The translations under genes were made by a program, and so were the position numbers. DNA of 35,947 bases from SCTD01 sp046593875 (GTDB lineage Bacteria; Actinomycetota; Actinomycetes; Mycobacteriales; SCTD01): assembly GCA_046593875.1 (NCBI GenBank), contig JBKJQQ010000236.1:1-35947 (forward strand). Direction: 5' to 3'. Positions 24,560 through 33,274 of this stretch are shown in pieces. Every line of letters starts with the position of its first letter. Positions within the stretch are counted from its first letter, which is position 1. The notes below the pieces were generated by a model. That model saw only the letters and a program-made list of their open reading frames with translations, made no database searches and was not told where the DNA came from.

Positions 24560-25792
24560 CTAGCAGGCGCAGCGGTAGCCGAGCCCGCCGGCGAGCTCGG
24601 ACCAGAGCACGTCGTACGCCGGCTCCGGGTCGTCCGGGTCGTGCACCGCGTCGACCAGGTCGCTCGGCCGGCCGGCCAGCAGCGCCGTCCACTCGTCCTT
24701 GGTCACCTGCGCCTCCGGCACGGTCGCCGCGCGGGCCTTGACCAGCGGCAGGTAGTCGCGCAGGAACGTCCACCGCACGCCGTCGCGCTGCGGACCGCTG
24801 TCGAAGGGCTGCCCGATCGCGTCGCGGTAGGCCAGCAGCGGCAGGTCGACCCCCGCCGCGATCGGCAGTCCGATCCACTTCCAGGCACGGGTGTTCACGT
24901 CGAGCAGCAGCTGCCGGCCGGTCTTCGCGTCCTGGACGAACTCGATCTCGCTGATGCCGCTGTAGCCCAGCGCTCTGAGCACCTGCACGCCGGCGTCGGC
25001 GATCTCGCCGTCCCAGCGCGCGTCCGCCAGGCAGCTGGTGCCGAAGTCCGGCGGCCATTGCTCGAGCTTGCGTCCGGTGAACACCCCGCGCGCTCTCCCG
25101 TCCGCCGAGAGGTACGACGCCACCGACCAGAAGCCGCCCGGGTCGGTGTCGACCCACTCCTGGGCGACCAGCGTCAGCCCGACAGCGGCCGCCTCGGCGC
25201 ACCGGCGTACGAGGTCGTCGGCGTCCTGCACGACGAAGACCTTGGCGCGGAAGGCGTTGTAGAAGCCCCGGCTGTCGTCGGGCTTGAGCACGCACGGGTA
25301 CGGCACCACGGCGGCCACCTCCGCGGGCGTCCGGTCGTCGAGGTACCAGGTGCGGGGGATCGCGACGCCCTGCTGCTCGCAGGCCCGGTAGAGGTCGGTC
25401 TTGGACAGGGCGCGGCGCACCACGTCGTACGACGCGAAGGGGTAGCGGTAGTGCTCCTCCAGGCGATCGCGGTGCTTGGCCAGCGCGAGCACCCAGTCGT
25501 CGTTGGTCGGGATGAGCACCGGACGGTCGGCGAAGGACGGGCCCAGGGCGGCGAGGTGGTCGGCCAGCGCGTGGTCGTCGGTCGGGCTCGGCACCAGTCC
25601 GAGCCCGGCGAGGTGGCGGCTGCTCTGACCCAGGCCGCCGCGCTCGTCGTCGAGCCCGAGGACCGGGATGCCCTGCCTGCCCAGGCTCCTGGCGACCGCG
25701 AGCCCGGTGATGTGCACGTTCATCACGAGCGCGGCAGGGGTGTCTGCCGGCAGGTCCTCGACCAGGACCTGCTGACCGGCGAGGGCGAGCAC
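24560..25792 (-). CDS. ATP-grasp carboxylate-amine ligase of unknown substrate
   Basis: This 410-aa protein has a pre-ATP-grasp N-terminus (ALVMNVHITGLAVARSLGRQG), then PYPCVLKPDDSRGFYNAF with the nucleotide lysine, LVAQEWVDTDPGGFWS, and the metal-binding end of the fold (SEIEFVQD, LLLDVNTRAWKW). Relatives join a carboxylate to an amine, for example amino-acid ligases acting on cell-wall or capsule precursors. I cannot name the substrate. GTG 25792 is chosen because TAGGGT lies 7 bases upstream; an internal ATG at 25721-25723 would trim about 23 residues, leaving the N-terminal strand intact. It is divergent from the GAF-GGDEF-EAL gene. Confidence 0.78.
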   Translation of the reverse strand: MLALAGQQVLVEDLPADTPAALVMNVHITGLAVARSLGRQGIPVLGLDDERGGLGQSSRHLAGLGLVPSPTDDHALADHLAALGPSFADRPVLIPTNDDWVLALAKHRDRLEEHYRYPFASYDVVRRALSKTDLYRACEQQGVAIPRTWYLDDRTPAEVAAVVPYPCVLKPDDSRGFYNAFRAKVFVVQDADDLVRRCAEAAAVGLTLVAQEWVDTDPGGFWSVASYLSADGRARGVFTGRKLEQWPPDFGTSCLADARWDGEIADAGVQVLRALGYSGISEIEFVQDAKTGRQLLLDVNTRAWKWIGLPIAAGVDLPLLAYRDAIGQPFDSGPQRDGVRWTFLRDYLPLVKARAATVPEAQVTKDEWTALLAGRPSDLVDAVHDPDDPEPAYDVLWSELAGGLGYRCAC

Positions 25793-25799
25793 GCCGACG

Positions 25800-25845
25800 A
25801 CCCTAAGCGGCCAGCCCAGGACGGCCGCTGGGCCGGGCGTATCGT
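25800..25845. promoter_or_regulatory. Divergent promoter region, ATP-grasp and GGDEF-EAL genes
   Basis: Two -10-like elements face apart: TAGGGT on the minus strand (25800-25805), 7 bases before the ATP-grasp GTG, and TATCGT on the plus strand (25840-25845), 10 bases before ATG 25856. Between them is an imperfect dyad, GGCCAGCCC facing GCTGGGCC. No good -35 is seen for either. Confidence 0.4.
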
Positions 25846-25855
25846 CCCGCGTCTG

Positions 25856-28090
25856 ATGAGCGTGCCGCCGGATCTCTCCCGCTGCGCGGCCGCGACGGAC
25901 GTGCAGGGGGCCTGTGCGGGGCTCGTGGACGACCTGTTCGACGGGACGGTCCTCCCGGCGGTCTACCTGCTCGAGGATGGCCGGCTGCGCTGCCGGGCCA
26001 CCCGGGGCTACTTCCAGGTCTCGGACTTCGCGTCGCCGCACGGCGTCGTCGCCCGGGCGGTGCGCGAGGGCCGACCGGTCGTGCTGCAGGACGTACGGCT
26101 CGACGAGGGGTACGTCGCGGGGCTACCCGACCTGCAGGCCGAGGCCTGCTTCCCCGTGCGGCTCGACGGGAAGGTCGTAGGAGCGCTGAACGTCGAGTCA
26201 CGCAGCCGGCTCGGCGACCAGTGCCTGGAGGACGCGGGGGGTGCCGCCGTGCTCCTGGGCGAGCGTCTGCGTGAGCTCGGCGGCTTGCCGCCGCCGTCCC
26301 TGCCCGAGCGGCTGGCCCGGGTCGCCGTGACCATGACCAGCCTGACCAGGCCGGAGCGCGTGCGCGCGCAGGCCGCCGAGGCCGCGCGCGCGGTCTCAGG
26401 TGCGGCCGGTGCCGCCGTCGCGGCCCGCGGCCCCGACGGGCGCTGGCGGGTGGAGCACGCGGAGGGACCGCTCGCCGAGGTCCTGCGGCACTGGGACGAC
26501 GAGGTGCTGCGCTTCCTGGGCGGCTGGGTCTGGGCCGGCGCAGGATCATCCTTCCCCGACGGCGAGGCGGTCCCGGAGGCCTACCGGTTCCTCGAAGGGA
26601 GGGTGCGCGCGCTGTGGGTGCACTCGCTCGTCGTCGCCGGCGAGGTGACGGGGTTGCTCCTGACCGCGGACGACCGGCAGCGCCCGCACGACCCCTCGGT
26701 CAGCGCGGGCCTGGAGCTGCTCGCGTCCCTCGCGGCCGGCGCGCTGACCGTGATCGGCACGATGGACCGGCTGCGTGACGAGGCTGCCTGCGACGCGCTG
26801 ACCGGCCTGGTGAACCGCCGCGGGCTGGTCGACGTCCTGGGCACGGCCTCGAGGTCGGGATCGGGGGCGCTCGTCCTGCTTGACCTCGACGGCTTCAAGA
26901 CGGTGAACGACCGCTTCGGCCACGGTGCCGGCGACGACGTCCTGCGCGCCGTGGCCGCCGGGCTGCGCGCCGTCTCGCACGACGGTGACGTGGTCTGCCG
27001 GCTCGGCGGCGACGAGTTCGCCGTGCTCGTCGGCGATCTGGACACCGTCGAGCAGGCGCGCGTGGCAGGGGACAGCCTGGTCGTCGCCGCAGCGGCGGCC
27101 GCGACCAGCGTCGGGCGCTGCACCGTCGGCGCCAGCGCGGGCGTGCGCCTGGTCTCGGGGGCGGCGCGGGAGGCGCTGCTCCCCGAGGCGGACGTCGCCC
27201 TGATGGCGGCCAAGCGGGACGGTGGCGCCCGCACGGTGGTGTGGGACGCCGCGCTGCAGGCGCAGCGGTCCGACGCCGAGGAGCTCGTGCGCGATCTCGA
27301 CGCTGCACTCGTGGACGACGACGGGTCGCTGCAGATGGCGTACCAGCCGATCGTCGACCTGGGCACCTCCCGGGTGCTCGGGGTCGAGGCGCTGCTGCGA
27401 TGGACGCACCCGGTGCGCGGCCCGCTGCCTGCCACCGCAGTGATCGCGCGCGCCGAGCAGGCCGGGAAGATGGCCGCGCTCACCCGTTGGGTGCTGCGCA
27501 CCGCGCTGACAGCTGCCGCCGGATGGCCGACCGGACCGGAGGGCCGCGGGGTGAACCTCGGCGTCAACCTCAGCGCAGCGTCGCTGTCCGACGAGCGCGT
27601 GGTCGACGACGTGCAGCAGGCGCTCACGGCCTCGGGCCTGGAGCCCGGCCGCCTCGTGCTCGAGATGACCGAGACGGCGCAGGTGCGCGACCTGCCGCGC
27701 GCCGCGCAGGTGCTCGGAGCGCTGTCCCGGCTGGGGGTCGTGCTCGCCTTGGACGACTTCGGGACCGGGTACTCGAGCCTCACGCACGTCCACGCCCTGC
27801 CCTTCCACGTCCTCAAGGTCGACCGGTCGTTCGTCACGGCCGCCGCCGCCGGCGACGTGAAGGCACAGGCCACGGTGGCCGCTGTCTGCACCCTGGCCGA
27901 GCGGCTCGGCGTGGACGTGGTCGCCGAGGGCATCGAGCACCCGGAACAGGTCGCGGGGCTGCTGGCGCTGGGCTGCCGCCACGGGCAGGGATACGCCTAC
28001 GCGCGGCCGATGGCGGGATCCGCCCTCGCGGATGCCCTGCGGGCGCACCAGCGCACCGGCTGGGTGCTCCTGCCTGGCGCAGGCGTCTGA
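25856..28090 (+). CDS. GAF-containing GGDEF-EAL cyclic-di-GMP protein
   Basis: This 744-aa cytoplasmic protein has an N-terminal GAF domain (about residues 15-145, FPVRLDGKVVGALNVESRSR), a second weaker GAF-like region (about 165-310), then GGDEF and EAL domains. The cyclase signature RLGGDEF is intact at about 382-388. The RxxD inhibitory site is not kept (HDGD at that place), so product inhibition may be lost. The EAL domain has EALLRW at 511, then NLSA, MTET, DDFGTGYSS and AEGIEH, so phosphodiesterase residues are present. It is unrelated in sensor architecture to the other GGDEF-EAL protein in this window. Confidence 0.92.
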   Translation: MSVPPDLSRCAAATDVQGACAGLVDDLFDGTVLPAVYLLEDGRLRCRATRGYFQVSDFASPHGVVARAVREGRPVVLQDVRLDEGYVAGLPDLQAEACFPVRLDGKVVGALNVESRSRLGDQCLEDAGGAAVLLGERLRELGGLPPPSLPERLARVAVTMTSLTRPERVRAQAAEAARAVSGAAGAAVAARGPDGRWRVEHAEGPLAEVLRHWDDEVLRFLGGWVWAGAGSSFPDGEAVPEAYRFLEGRVRALWVHSLVVAGEVTGLLLTADDRQRPHDPSVSAGLELLASLAAGALTVIGTMDRLRDEAACDALTGLVNRRGLVDVLGTASRSGSGALVLLDLDGFKTVNDRFGHGAGDDVLRAVAAGLRAVSHDGDVVCRLGGDEFAVLVGDLDTVEQARVAGDSLVVAAAAAATSVGRCTVGASAGVRLVSGAAREALLPEADVALMAAKRDGGARTVVWDAALQAQRSDAEELVRDLDAALVDDDGSLQMAYQPIVDLGTSRVLGVEALLRWTHPVRGPLPATAVIARAEQAGKMAALTRWVLRTALTAAAGWPTGPEGRGVNLGVNLSAASLSDERVVDDVQQALTASGLEPGRLVLEMTETAQVRDLPRAAQVLGALSRLGVVLALDDFGTGYSSLTHVHALPFHVLKVDRSFVTAAAAGDVKAQATVAAVCTLAERLGVDVVAEGIEHPEQVAGLLALGCRHGQGYAYARPMAGSALADALRAHQRTGWVLLPGAGV

Positions 28091-28135
28091 GGAGGTCGGC
28101 CGCGTCGGCGGCCGTACGGCGGTGAGACTGCAGGC

Positions 28136-28990
28136 ATGGCCGTCTTCGTCGACCCCCCGATCCCGCCGCTGCCCCTCCCGCCGGGGCGCACCGTGCTCGT
28201 CCCAGGACGGGGCGAGTTCCTCGTGCGCGACTCCGGGGGCAGCGGCCGGCCCGTGCTGCTGGTCCACGGCTGGATGTTCCCCAGCGACCTGAACTGGCTG
28301 CACAGCTACGCGCCGCTGCAGCGGGCCGGCTACCGGGTGCTGGCCATGGACCTGCGCGGACACGGTCGCGGGCTCCGCTCGGGCGCGCCCTTCCGGCTGC
28401 AGGACTGCGCCGACGACGCGGCGGGGGTGCTGGCCGCGATGGGGCTGCCGCCGGCGCTGGTCGTCGGCTACTCGATGGGCGGCCCGGTCACGCAGCTGCT
28501 GGCGCACCGGCACCCGGACGTGGTCGCCGGCTTCGTGCTCTGCGCGACAGCGCTGGACTGGAGCGACCGCCGCCAGAAGGCCTTCTGGCGACTGATGGGC
28601 GTCGTGCGGCTGCTGCTCGGGCTGTTCCCGCAGAGCGCGTGGCGGGCCGGCATGCGCCTGGCAGGGGCCCCGTCACGGGAGAGCAACTGGGTGGCCTCCG
28701 AGCTGTCCCGGGGCTCGGCCGTCGACCTCGCCGAGGCCGGTCGCGAGCTCGGCCGCTTCGACAGCAGCGGCTGGGCCGGCGCGCTCGTCGCACCGCGGGC
28801 CGTCGTGGTCATGACCCGCGACCGGCTGGTCCCGCCGCGCAAGCAGCGGGCGCTGGCCGCGGCGCTGTCCGTACCGCCGGTGCTGCTCGACGCCGACCAC
28901 GACGCCTGCTCGACGGCCCCCGCAGCCTTCGTCGGCGCCCTGCTGGAGGCCCTGGCGGACGCAGGCGGGCTCGCGCGCCGTACGGCCTAG
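28136..28990 (+). CDS. Alpha/beta-fold hydrolase
   Basis: This 284-aa hydrolase has the oxyanion-side motif LLVHGWMF, the nucleophile elbow VVGYSMGGP, a catalytic acid in VVVMTRDRLVPP and a catalytic His in LDADHDACS. It is cytoplasmic, without signal peptide. The substrate is not predictable. GAGACT, a weak -10, lies 6 bases before the ATG. Its TAG stop overlaps, within one CTAG, the stop of the convergent zinc-ribbon gene. Confidence 0.88.
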   Translation: MAVFVDPPIPPLPLPPGRTVLVPGRGEFLVRDSGGSGRPVLLVHGWMFPSDLNWLHSYAPLQRAGYRVLAMDLRGHGRGLRSGAPFRLQDCADDAAGVLAAMGLPPALVVGYSMGGPVTQLLAHRHPDVVAGFVLCATALDWSDRRQKAFWRLMGVVRLLLGLFPQSAWRAGMRLAGAPSRESNWVASELSRGSAVDLAEAGRELGRFDSSGWAGALVAPRAVVVMTRDRLVPPRKQRALAAALSVPPVLLDADHDACSTAPAAFVGALLEALADAGGLARRTA

Positions 28991-29277
28991 TCGCGGCTCC
29001 CACAGGAACCCGTGCGCACCTCGGCGCAGACCGGGCAGGACTCCTGCTGGGGCGGGAACGTCGCGCCGCAGCCGGCGCAGCGCGCTCGCAGCGGGTCGAC
29101 CCGCTTGAGGAAGCCGCGCACGTCCAGGTGCTCGGACAGCGAGCCCCGGTGCTGGTCGCACGCGGTCCACGTCTTCTCCCGGTCGGGGGTGTGCACCTTC
29201 GGGTTGTTCCAGACCAGGACGTGGCGCGCGTCGGCGCGGCAGCCCTTCGCCGAGCAGATGACGTCCTCGGTCTCCAT
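28987..29277 (-). CDS. Small double zinc-site protein
   Basis: This 96-aa protein belongs to an actinobacterial small-protein family sometimes mislabelled acetone carboxylase. The family part (about 1-66) has CSAKGCRADA, WNNPKVHTPDREKTW and the CDQH pair. A second zinc ribbon follows (ARCAGCGATF, then SCPVC). As I recall, the family is usually about 65-75 aa, so the C-terminal ribbon looks like an added module. The function is unknown; nucleic-acid or protein binding is possible. The ATG start is at 29275-29277. It diverges from the acetyltransferase gene with only 36 bases between starts. Confidence 0.75.
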   Translation of the reverse strand: METEDVICSAKGCRADARHVLVWNNPKVHTPDREKTWTACDQHRGSLSEHLDVRGFLKRVDPLRARCAGCGATFPPQQESCPVCAEVRTGSCGSRD

Positions 29278-29299
29278 GTGGCCCAGTCTGCCTGCCCAC

Positions 29300-29305
29300 T
29301 AGCGT
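29300..29305 (+). promoter_or_regulatory. Probable -10 element (TAGCGT) of the acetyltransferase gene
   Basis: TAGCGT ends 8 bases before GTG 29314; no Shine-Dalgarno is present. Confidence 0.4.
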
Positions 29306-29313
29306 CCTCGTCC

Positions 29314-29937
29314 GTGGACTGGCGACGGCGCGGCATCGAGCTGCAGTGGCACGCGGCGGCCCTGCGACAGGGGACGAGCGCGAAGTGGTGGCTCCGCAAG
29401 GCGAACCGGGTCGGCAAGCATGCCGTCGTGCTGGGCCGGCCGACGGTGGACGCGACCGACCTCGAGATCGGCGAGCGGTTCAAGATCTGGTCCGGACACC
29501 GCAAGACGCTGATCAGCGGCTGGGGCCGGATCCGGATCGGGGACCGGGTCTTCGTCAACTGCGGGACCGTTCTGATCTCGGTGCTCGAGGTGACGATCGG
29601 CGACGACGTGGCGCTGGCCAGCGAGGTCTACATCATGGACAGCAACAGCCACGGCGTGGAGGGCAAGCCGCACGTCGAGGCTCCGGTGCGGATCGGCGAC
29701 GGGACCTGGGTCGGCGCCCGCGCGATGATCCTGCCCGGCGTGACGATCGGGAAGCGGGTCGTCGTGGCGGCCGGCTCGGTGGTCACCCGGGACGTACCGG
29801 ACGACGTGCTCGTCGCCGGCAACCCGGCACGGGTCGTCCGCGCGCTGGACTACCCGGCCGGCTGCCGCCGCGCGTGGCACGACGACTGGGGCTGCGCCTG
29901 TCCCAAGCTGGTCGCGCTGGGGGAGCGCGCCGGCTGA
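29314..29937 (+). CDS. Left-handed beta-helix (hexapeptide repeat) acyltransferase
   Basis: This 207-aa protein of the maltose/galactoside O-acetyltransferase type has hexapeptide-repeat turns (IRIGDRVFVNCGTV, VTIGDDVALASEVYI, VRIGDGTWVGARAMI, VTIGKRVVVAAGSVV) and the closing VAGNPARVV. The active-site His is in DSNSHGVEGKP. It would transfer an acetyl group to a sugar or similar acceptor. The C-terminal extension (AWHDDWGCACPKL) carries two Cys and is not part of the repeat fold. GTG 29314 is chosen from the -10 spacing. Confidence 0.87.
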   Translation: MDWRRRGIELQWHAAALRQGTSAKWWLRKANRVGKHAVVLGRPTVDATDLEIGERFKIWSGHRKTLISGWGRIRIGDRVFVNCGTVLISVLEVTIGDDVALASEVYIMDSNSHGVEGKPHVEAPVRIGDGTWVGARAMILPGVTIGKRVVVAAGSVVTRDVPDDVLVAGNPARVVRALDYPAGCRRAWHDDWGCACPKLVALGERAG

Positions 29938-29949
29938 GGCCGTAGGCCG

Positions 29950-31071
29950 TCAGGCGGCCGTGAGCCCCTCGAAGGCCGTGGCCGGGTGCTCCTGGCCCAG
30001 GGCGCGCGCCGCTGCGGCGCGGCCGCACAGCGCGCCGACGACGTTGCCGGTGCCGCAGTAGCCGCCCGCCGCCCAGACGCGGTCGCGGACCTGACCGAGG
30101 TACGGCAGGCCGCTGCGGGTGTAGCCGACCGACGCGGCCCAGCGGTGCGTGACCTGCGCGCGGACCCCGAGCCGATCGCGCAGCAGGCCCTCGAGCGCGG
30201 CCTGCACCGGCGCGGTCGGCTCGGCGGAGGCGGTCTCCTCGGCGTCGCCGCCGACGTCGCGGAAGCCGCCGACGACGAGCCGGCCGTCGGCGAGCTGCTG
30301 CCAGTACTCGTAGCCGCCCCGTAGGTACACGGGCCGGGGGACGCGGACCTGCTCGGTCGGGGCCGTGCCGAGCATCTGCAGCCGCACCGTACGCACCGTC
30401 CCGGCGAGCTCGGGCAGCAGCAGGTCCAGGCGCCCGTCGACGGCCACGACCACCGCATCGCACGACACCGTGCCGCTGGTCGTCTGCACGCGACCCGCGT
30501 CGAGGGACACGACGGGGGACCGCTCATGGAGACGTGCACCGCGCGAGACGGCCTGCCGCGCAGCCGATCTGCACCGGTCGAGGGGCTGCATCGCCCCGTC
30601 GTCCGGGAACAGCAGCCCACGCCCCTCGGGGCCGTCGTAGGCCTCCACGGCGAAGCCGTCCGCCTGCAGCGCGGTCTGCTGTGCGGCGCAGTCGGCCAGG
30701 CCCTCGTCGGTGTCCTCGATGCGCAGCGAACCGACCCGGCGCACCGCCGCAGGGGTGGCGGCGCAGATCCGGTCCAGCTCGGCGAGGGTCAGGGCGTAGA
30801 GCTCCGCCGCCCGCGCCCGGCCGAGCTGCGCGACGACGTCGTGGTGCGGCGCGGCCAGCCCGGCGAGCAGGAAGCCGCCGTTGCGCCCGGCCGCGCCGCC
30901 GCCGACGGAGCCGGCGTCGACACCCACCACCGAGACCCCGCGGGACAGGAGCTCGTCGACCGCGGCCAGCCCCGAGCCGCCCAGCCCGACGACGCACACG
31001 TCCGCGCTGAGCGGGCCGGTCAGGTCCGGCAGCGGCGCCCAGGAGCCGTCGTCCCAGAGCGGATCGCTCAA
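29950..31071 (-). CDS. FAD-dependent amino-acid/amine oxidoreductase (DAO family)
   Basis: This 373-aa protein has the FAD Rossmann motif VCVVGLGGSGLAAVDELL, RNGGFLLAG, and the C-terminal flavin contact GYCGTGNVVGAL. It resembles D-amino-acid-oxidase-type enzymes such as glycine or gamma-glutamylputrescine oxidases (GYTRSGLPYLGQ near the end). The substrate is unknown. The most likely start is TTG 31069-31071, inside a TTGA overlap with the upstream quinone oxidoreductase stop, which gives a normal family N-terminus (DPLWDDGSWAPLP). Confidence 0.85.
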   Translation of the reverse strand: MSDPLWDDGSWAPLPDLTGPLSADVCVVGLGGSGLAAVDELLSRGVSVVGVDAGSVGGGAAGRNGGFLLAGLAAPHHDVVAQLGRARAAELYALTLAELDRICAATPAAVRRVGSLRIEDTDEGLADCAAQQTALQADGFAVEAYDGPEGRGLLFPDDGAMQPLDRCRSAARQAVSRGARLHERSPVVSLDAGRVQTTSGTVSCDAVVVAVDGRLDLLLPELAGTVRTVRLQMLGTAPTEQVRVPRPVYLRGGYEYWQQLADGRLVVGGFRDVGGDAEETASAEPTAPVQAALEGLLRDRLGVRAQVTHRWAASVGYTRSGLPYLGQVRDRVWAAGGYCGTGNVVGALCGRAAAARALGQEHPATAFEGLTAA

Positions 31072-32021
31072 GCGGTGCAGTCCAGGACGAGCTTGCCCTG
31101 GGACGCGCGGCTGCGGAGGTCCTCGTGGGCCCGGCGTACCTGCGAGAGCGGGTAGGTGCCGCCGACCACGGGCGTGAGGGTGCCGGCCTCGACCATCGAG
31201 AGCAGCTCGGCCATCTGCGGCTGGAGCATGTCCGGCCGGGCGAAGCAGTGCGCCAGCCAGAAGCCGACGACCGCCCGGCTGCGCGACATCAGCTCCCCGG
31301 AGTGGACGGCCTTCGGGGCCGTGCGGGACGCCATGCCGAAGGTGGCCAGCCGGCCGAAGGGCGCGAGCGCGGCCAGCGACGCGTCGAACGTCGGTCCGCC
31401 CACCATCTCCAGCACCACGTCGACCTTGCGACCGCCGTTGGCCGCCTCGAGCGCCGCCTTGAGGTCGGGCTCGCCCGCGTCGACCGTGGCGTCCGCGCCG
31501 AGAGAGGCGGCCAGTGCGCGCTTCTCGTCGGAGGAGGCGACGCCGATGACGTTGCCGGCACCCCACGCCTTCGCGAGCTGGACGGCCAGCGTGCCGACGC
31601 CACCGGCTGCGGCGTGCACGACGACCGACTCGCCCGCCTGCAGGTGCGTCGAGGTGCGCAGCAGGTGCCAGGCCGTCAGTCCCTGCACCATGAGCGAGAG
31701 GGCCTGCCCGTCGCTGACCCCGTCGGGCAGCGGGAAGCTCATCGCCGGGTAGACCAGCGCCTTCTCCGCGTAGCCGCCGCCCATCGCGAAGGCCGCGACG
31801 CGGCTGCCGTCCGGGAGGGTGCCGACGACCTCGCTGCCCGGGATGAGCGGGAGCTCGGTCTTGGACAGGTAGCTGTCCTCGACCTGGTGGGTGTCGGCGT
31901 AGTTGACGCCGGCCGAGGTGACCTCGAGCAGCTGCAGTCCGTCGGAGGACACCGGGTCGGGGACCTCGCTGATCGAGAGGACCTCGGGGCCGCCGAACTC
32001 GGTGATCTGGACAGCGCGCAC
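31068..32021 (-). CDS. Zinc-free quinone oxidoreductase (zeta-crystallin family)
   Basis: This 317-aa medium-chain reductase has MRAVQITEFGGPEVL, the cofactor motif VVHAAAGGVGTLAVQLAKAWG and PLSQVRRAHEDLRSR. It lacks the structural zinc lobe. It would reduce quinones or enals with NAD(P)H. An AGGAG Shine-Dalgarno sits 6 bases before GTG 32021. Its stop overlaps the FAD oxidoreductase start, so the two form an operon. Confidence 0.9.
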   Translation of the reverse strand: MRAVQITEFGGPEVLSISEVPDPVSSDGLQLLEVTSAGVNYADTHQVEDSYLSKTELPLIPGSEVVGTLPDGSRVAAFAMGGGYAEKALVYPAMSFPLPDGVSDGQALSLMVQGLTAWHLLRTSTHLQAGESVVVHAAAGGVGTLAVQLAKAWGAGNVIGVASSDEKRALAASLGADATVDAGEPDLKAALEAANGGRKVDVVLEMVGGPTFDASLAALAPFGRLATFGMASRTAPKAVHSGELMSRSRAVVGFWLAHCFARPDMLQPQMAELLSMVEAGTLTPVVGGTYPLSQVRRAHEDLRSRASQGKLVLDCTA

Positions 32022-32082
32022 GGACAGCTCCTGGCTCGGGGGATCGGGCGGCGCACGCTAGCGCGACACCTCACCCCGGCGA

Positions 32083-32754
32083 TCAGGCGCTGACGGCCAC
32101 CCGTCGGGCCCGCAGCTCGGCCGCGTGACCCGCGCCGGCGGCAGCGACGGCCACCGCCGCGACCGCCACGACCAGTGCGGGCAGGCCCGCCGGTGCGCTG
32201 CCCGAGGAGGCCGGACGGATCGCCTGCACCTCCGGGGCCGTCTGCGGGGCGAGCGGGGCCACGGGCAGCAGGTAGGCGGGCGCAGCGGCGATCATGGGCG
32301 CGCCGAGCGCGGGGACCCCGGCCGAGCCGATGCCGGCGCGCAGCCCCGGCACGCCGGACAGCGCGTCGAGCGAGGCGGCGCCGGTCCCCCCTGCCAGCGT
32401 GCCGGCCGGCGCGCCCGCGGGAGCGCCGACCTGCCGGGGCGCACTGCCCTGGCCGGTGACCGGGGCGGGAGCCGGCGCAGGAGCCGGCGCAGGGGCCGGG
32501 GCCGGGGGTGCGGCCGGGGCCGGCTTCGCGGTGGTCTCCTGCACGGTCTTCAGGACCGGGTCCACGACCGGGCGCAGCGGCGGCGGGACCAGCGGCGACG
32601 CGCTCGGGCTCGGGCTGGGGCTCGTCAGGAGCTGCGTGACCGGGTCGAGCGGACCGCTCTGGGCGAACGCCGGGCCGCCGGTCAGCGCGAGGGCCAGGGC
32701 TGCCAGGCCGACGGTGGCGGCGCGGCGCGCGAGGGGGGTCGTCAGGGTGGGCAC
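32083..32754 (-). CDS. Exported Pro/Ala-rich protein with C-terminal membrane helix
   Basis: This 223-aa protein of no known family has an N-terminal signal peptide (about residues 1-31, ALALALTGGPAFAQS with probable cleavage after AFA). A low-complexity middle with SPSPSPSASP and a run of AP repeats follows, then a Gly/Ala-rich part. A C-terminal hydrophobic helix (LPALVVAVAAVAVAAAGAG) is followed by Arg residues (ELRARRVAV). The layout is that of a wall- or membrane-anchored surface protein. GTG 32752-32754 has GGAGG about 4 bases upstream. Confidence 0.75.
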   Translation of the reverse strand: MPTLTTPLARRAATVGLAALALALTGGPAFAQSGPLDPVTQLLTSPSPSPSASPLVPPPLRPVVDPVLKTVQETTAKPAPAAPPAPAPAPAPAPAPAPVTGQGSAPRQVGAPAGAPAGTLAGGTGAASLDALSGVPGLRAGIGSAGVPALGAPMIAAAPAYLLPVAPLAPQTAPEVQAIRPASSGSAPAGLPALVVAVAAVAVAAAGAGHAAELRARRVAVSA

Positions 32755-32875
32755 AGGGCCTCCAGCAGCTCGAGCAGCTCTCGGGGGCGGGCTGCGAGGT
32801 CGTTGTTCCCCGCTGACGGAGGCGCACGCCACGGGCAGCTGCTCCGATCGGGCGAACCCGGGGCAAGATGATCCG

Positions 32876-33274
32876 GTGACAGGAGACGCCACGACGGTCC
32901 TCCGGCCCTCCGCGGTGCTCGGGGAGGCCGCAGCGCGCGCGGTCGTCCGCGAGCTGGAGACCCGCGACGTGGGGCGGGGCGGCGTGTGGAGCGCGAGCAG
33001 CGGTGTGTGGCAGCGCTACGACAGGGCCTGGGACGGCGTCGGCGGAAGCCGTGGCGCGGCCCAGCTCGTCGGGACGATCGCCGCCGTCTACGGCACCCCG
33101 AGCAAGTACGACATCACGATCTACCGGGTGACCACGACCGACCACGGCAGGGCGGAGGGGTGGAGCGTCGAGCGCCTCTGCGACGACGCGCTGCAGTACG
33201 CCGACCTGACGCTGGCGACCTGCCCGCGGGCTCCGCTGGTCGCCCCGCCGACGCCGGACCCCTTCCGCCGCTAG
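32876..33274 (+). CDS. Conserved hypothetical protein (132 aa)
   Basis: I recognise no named family. The protein is soluble and Trp/Tyr-rich in the middle (SGVWQRYDRAWDG, VYGTPSKYDITIYRVT), with a conserved-looking end (LCDDALQYADLTLATCPRA). GTG 32876 is the likely start; CAAGAT six bases upstream could be a weak -10 for leaderless expression. Its TAG stop shares CTAG with the stop of the convergent membrane protein. Confidence 0.65.
   Translation: MTGDATTVLRPSAVLGEAAARAVVRELETRDVGRGGVWSASSGVWQRYDRAWDGVGGSRGAAQLVGTIAAVYGTPSKYDITIYRVTTTDHGRAEGWSVERLCDDALQYADLTLATCPRAPLVAPPTPDPFRR

Noticed and set aside
28987..29277. Acetone carboxylase
   Set aside because: The label is attached to homologues in databases, but a 96-aa zinc-ribbon protein cannot be that multi-subunit enzyme.
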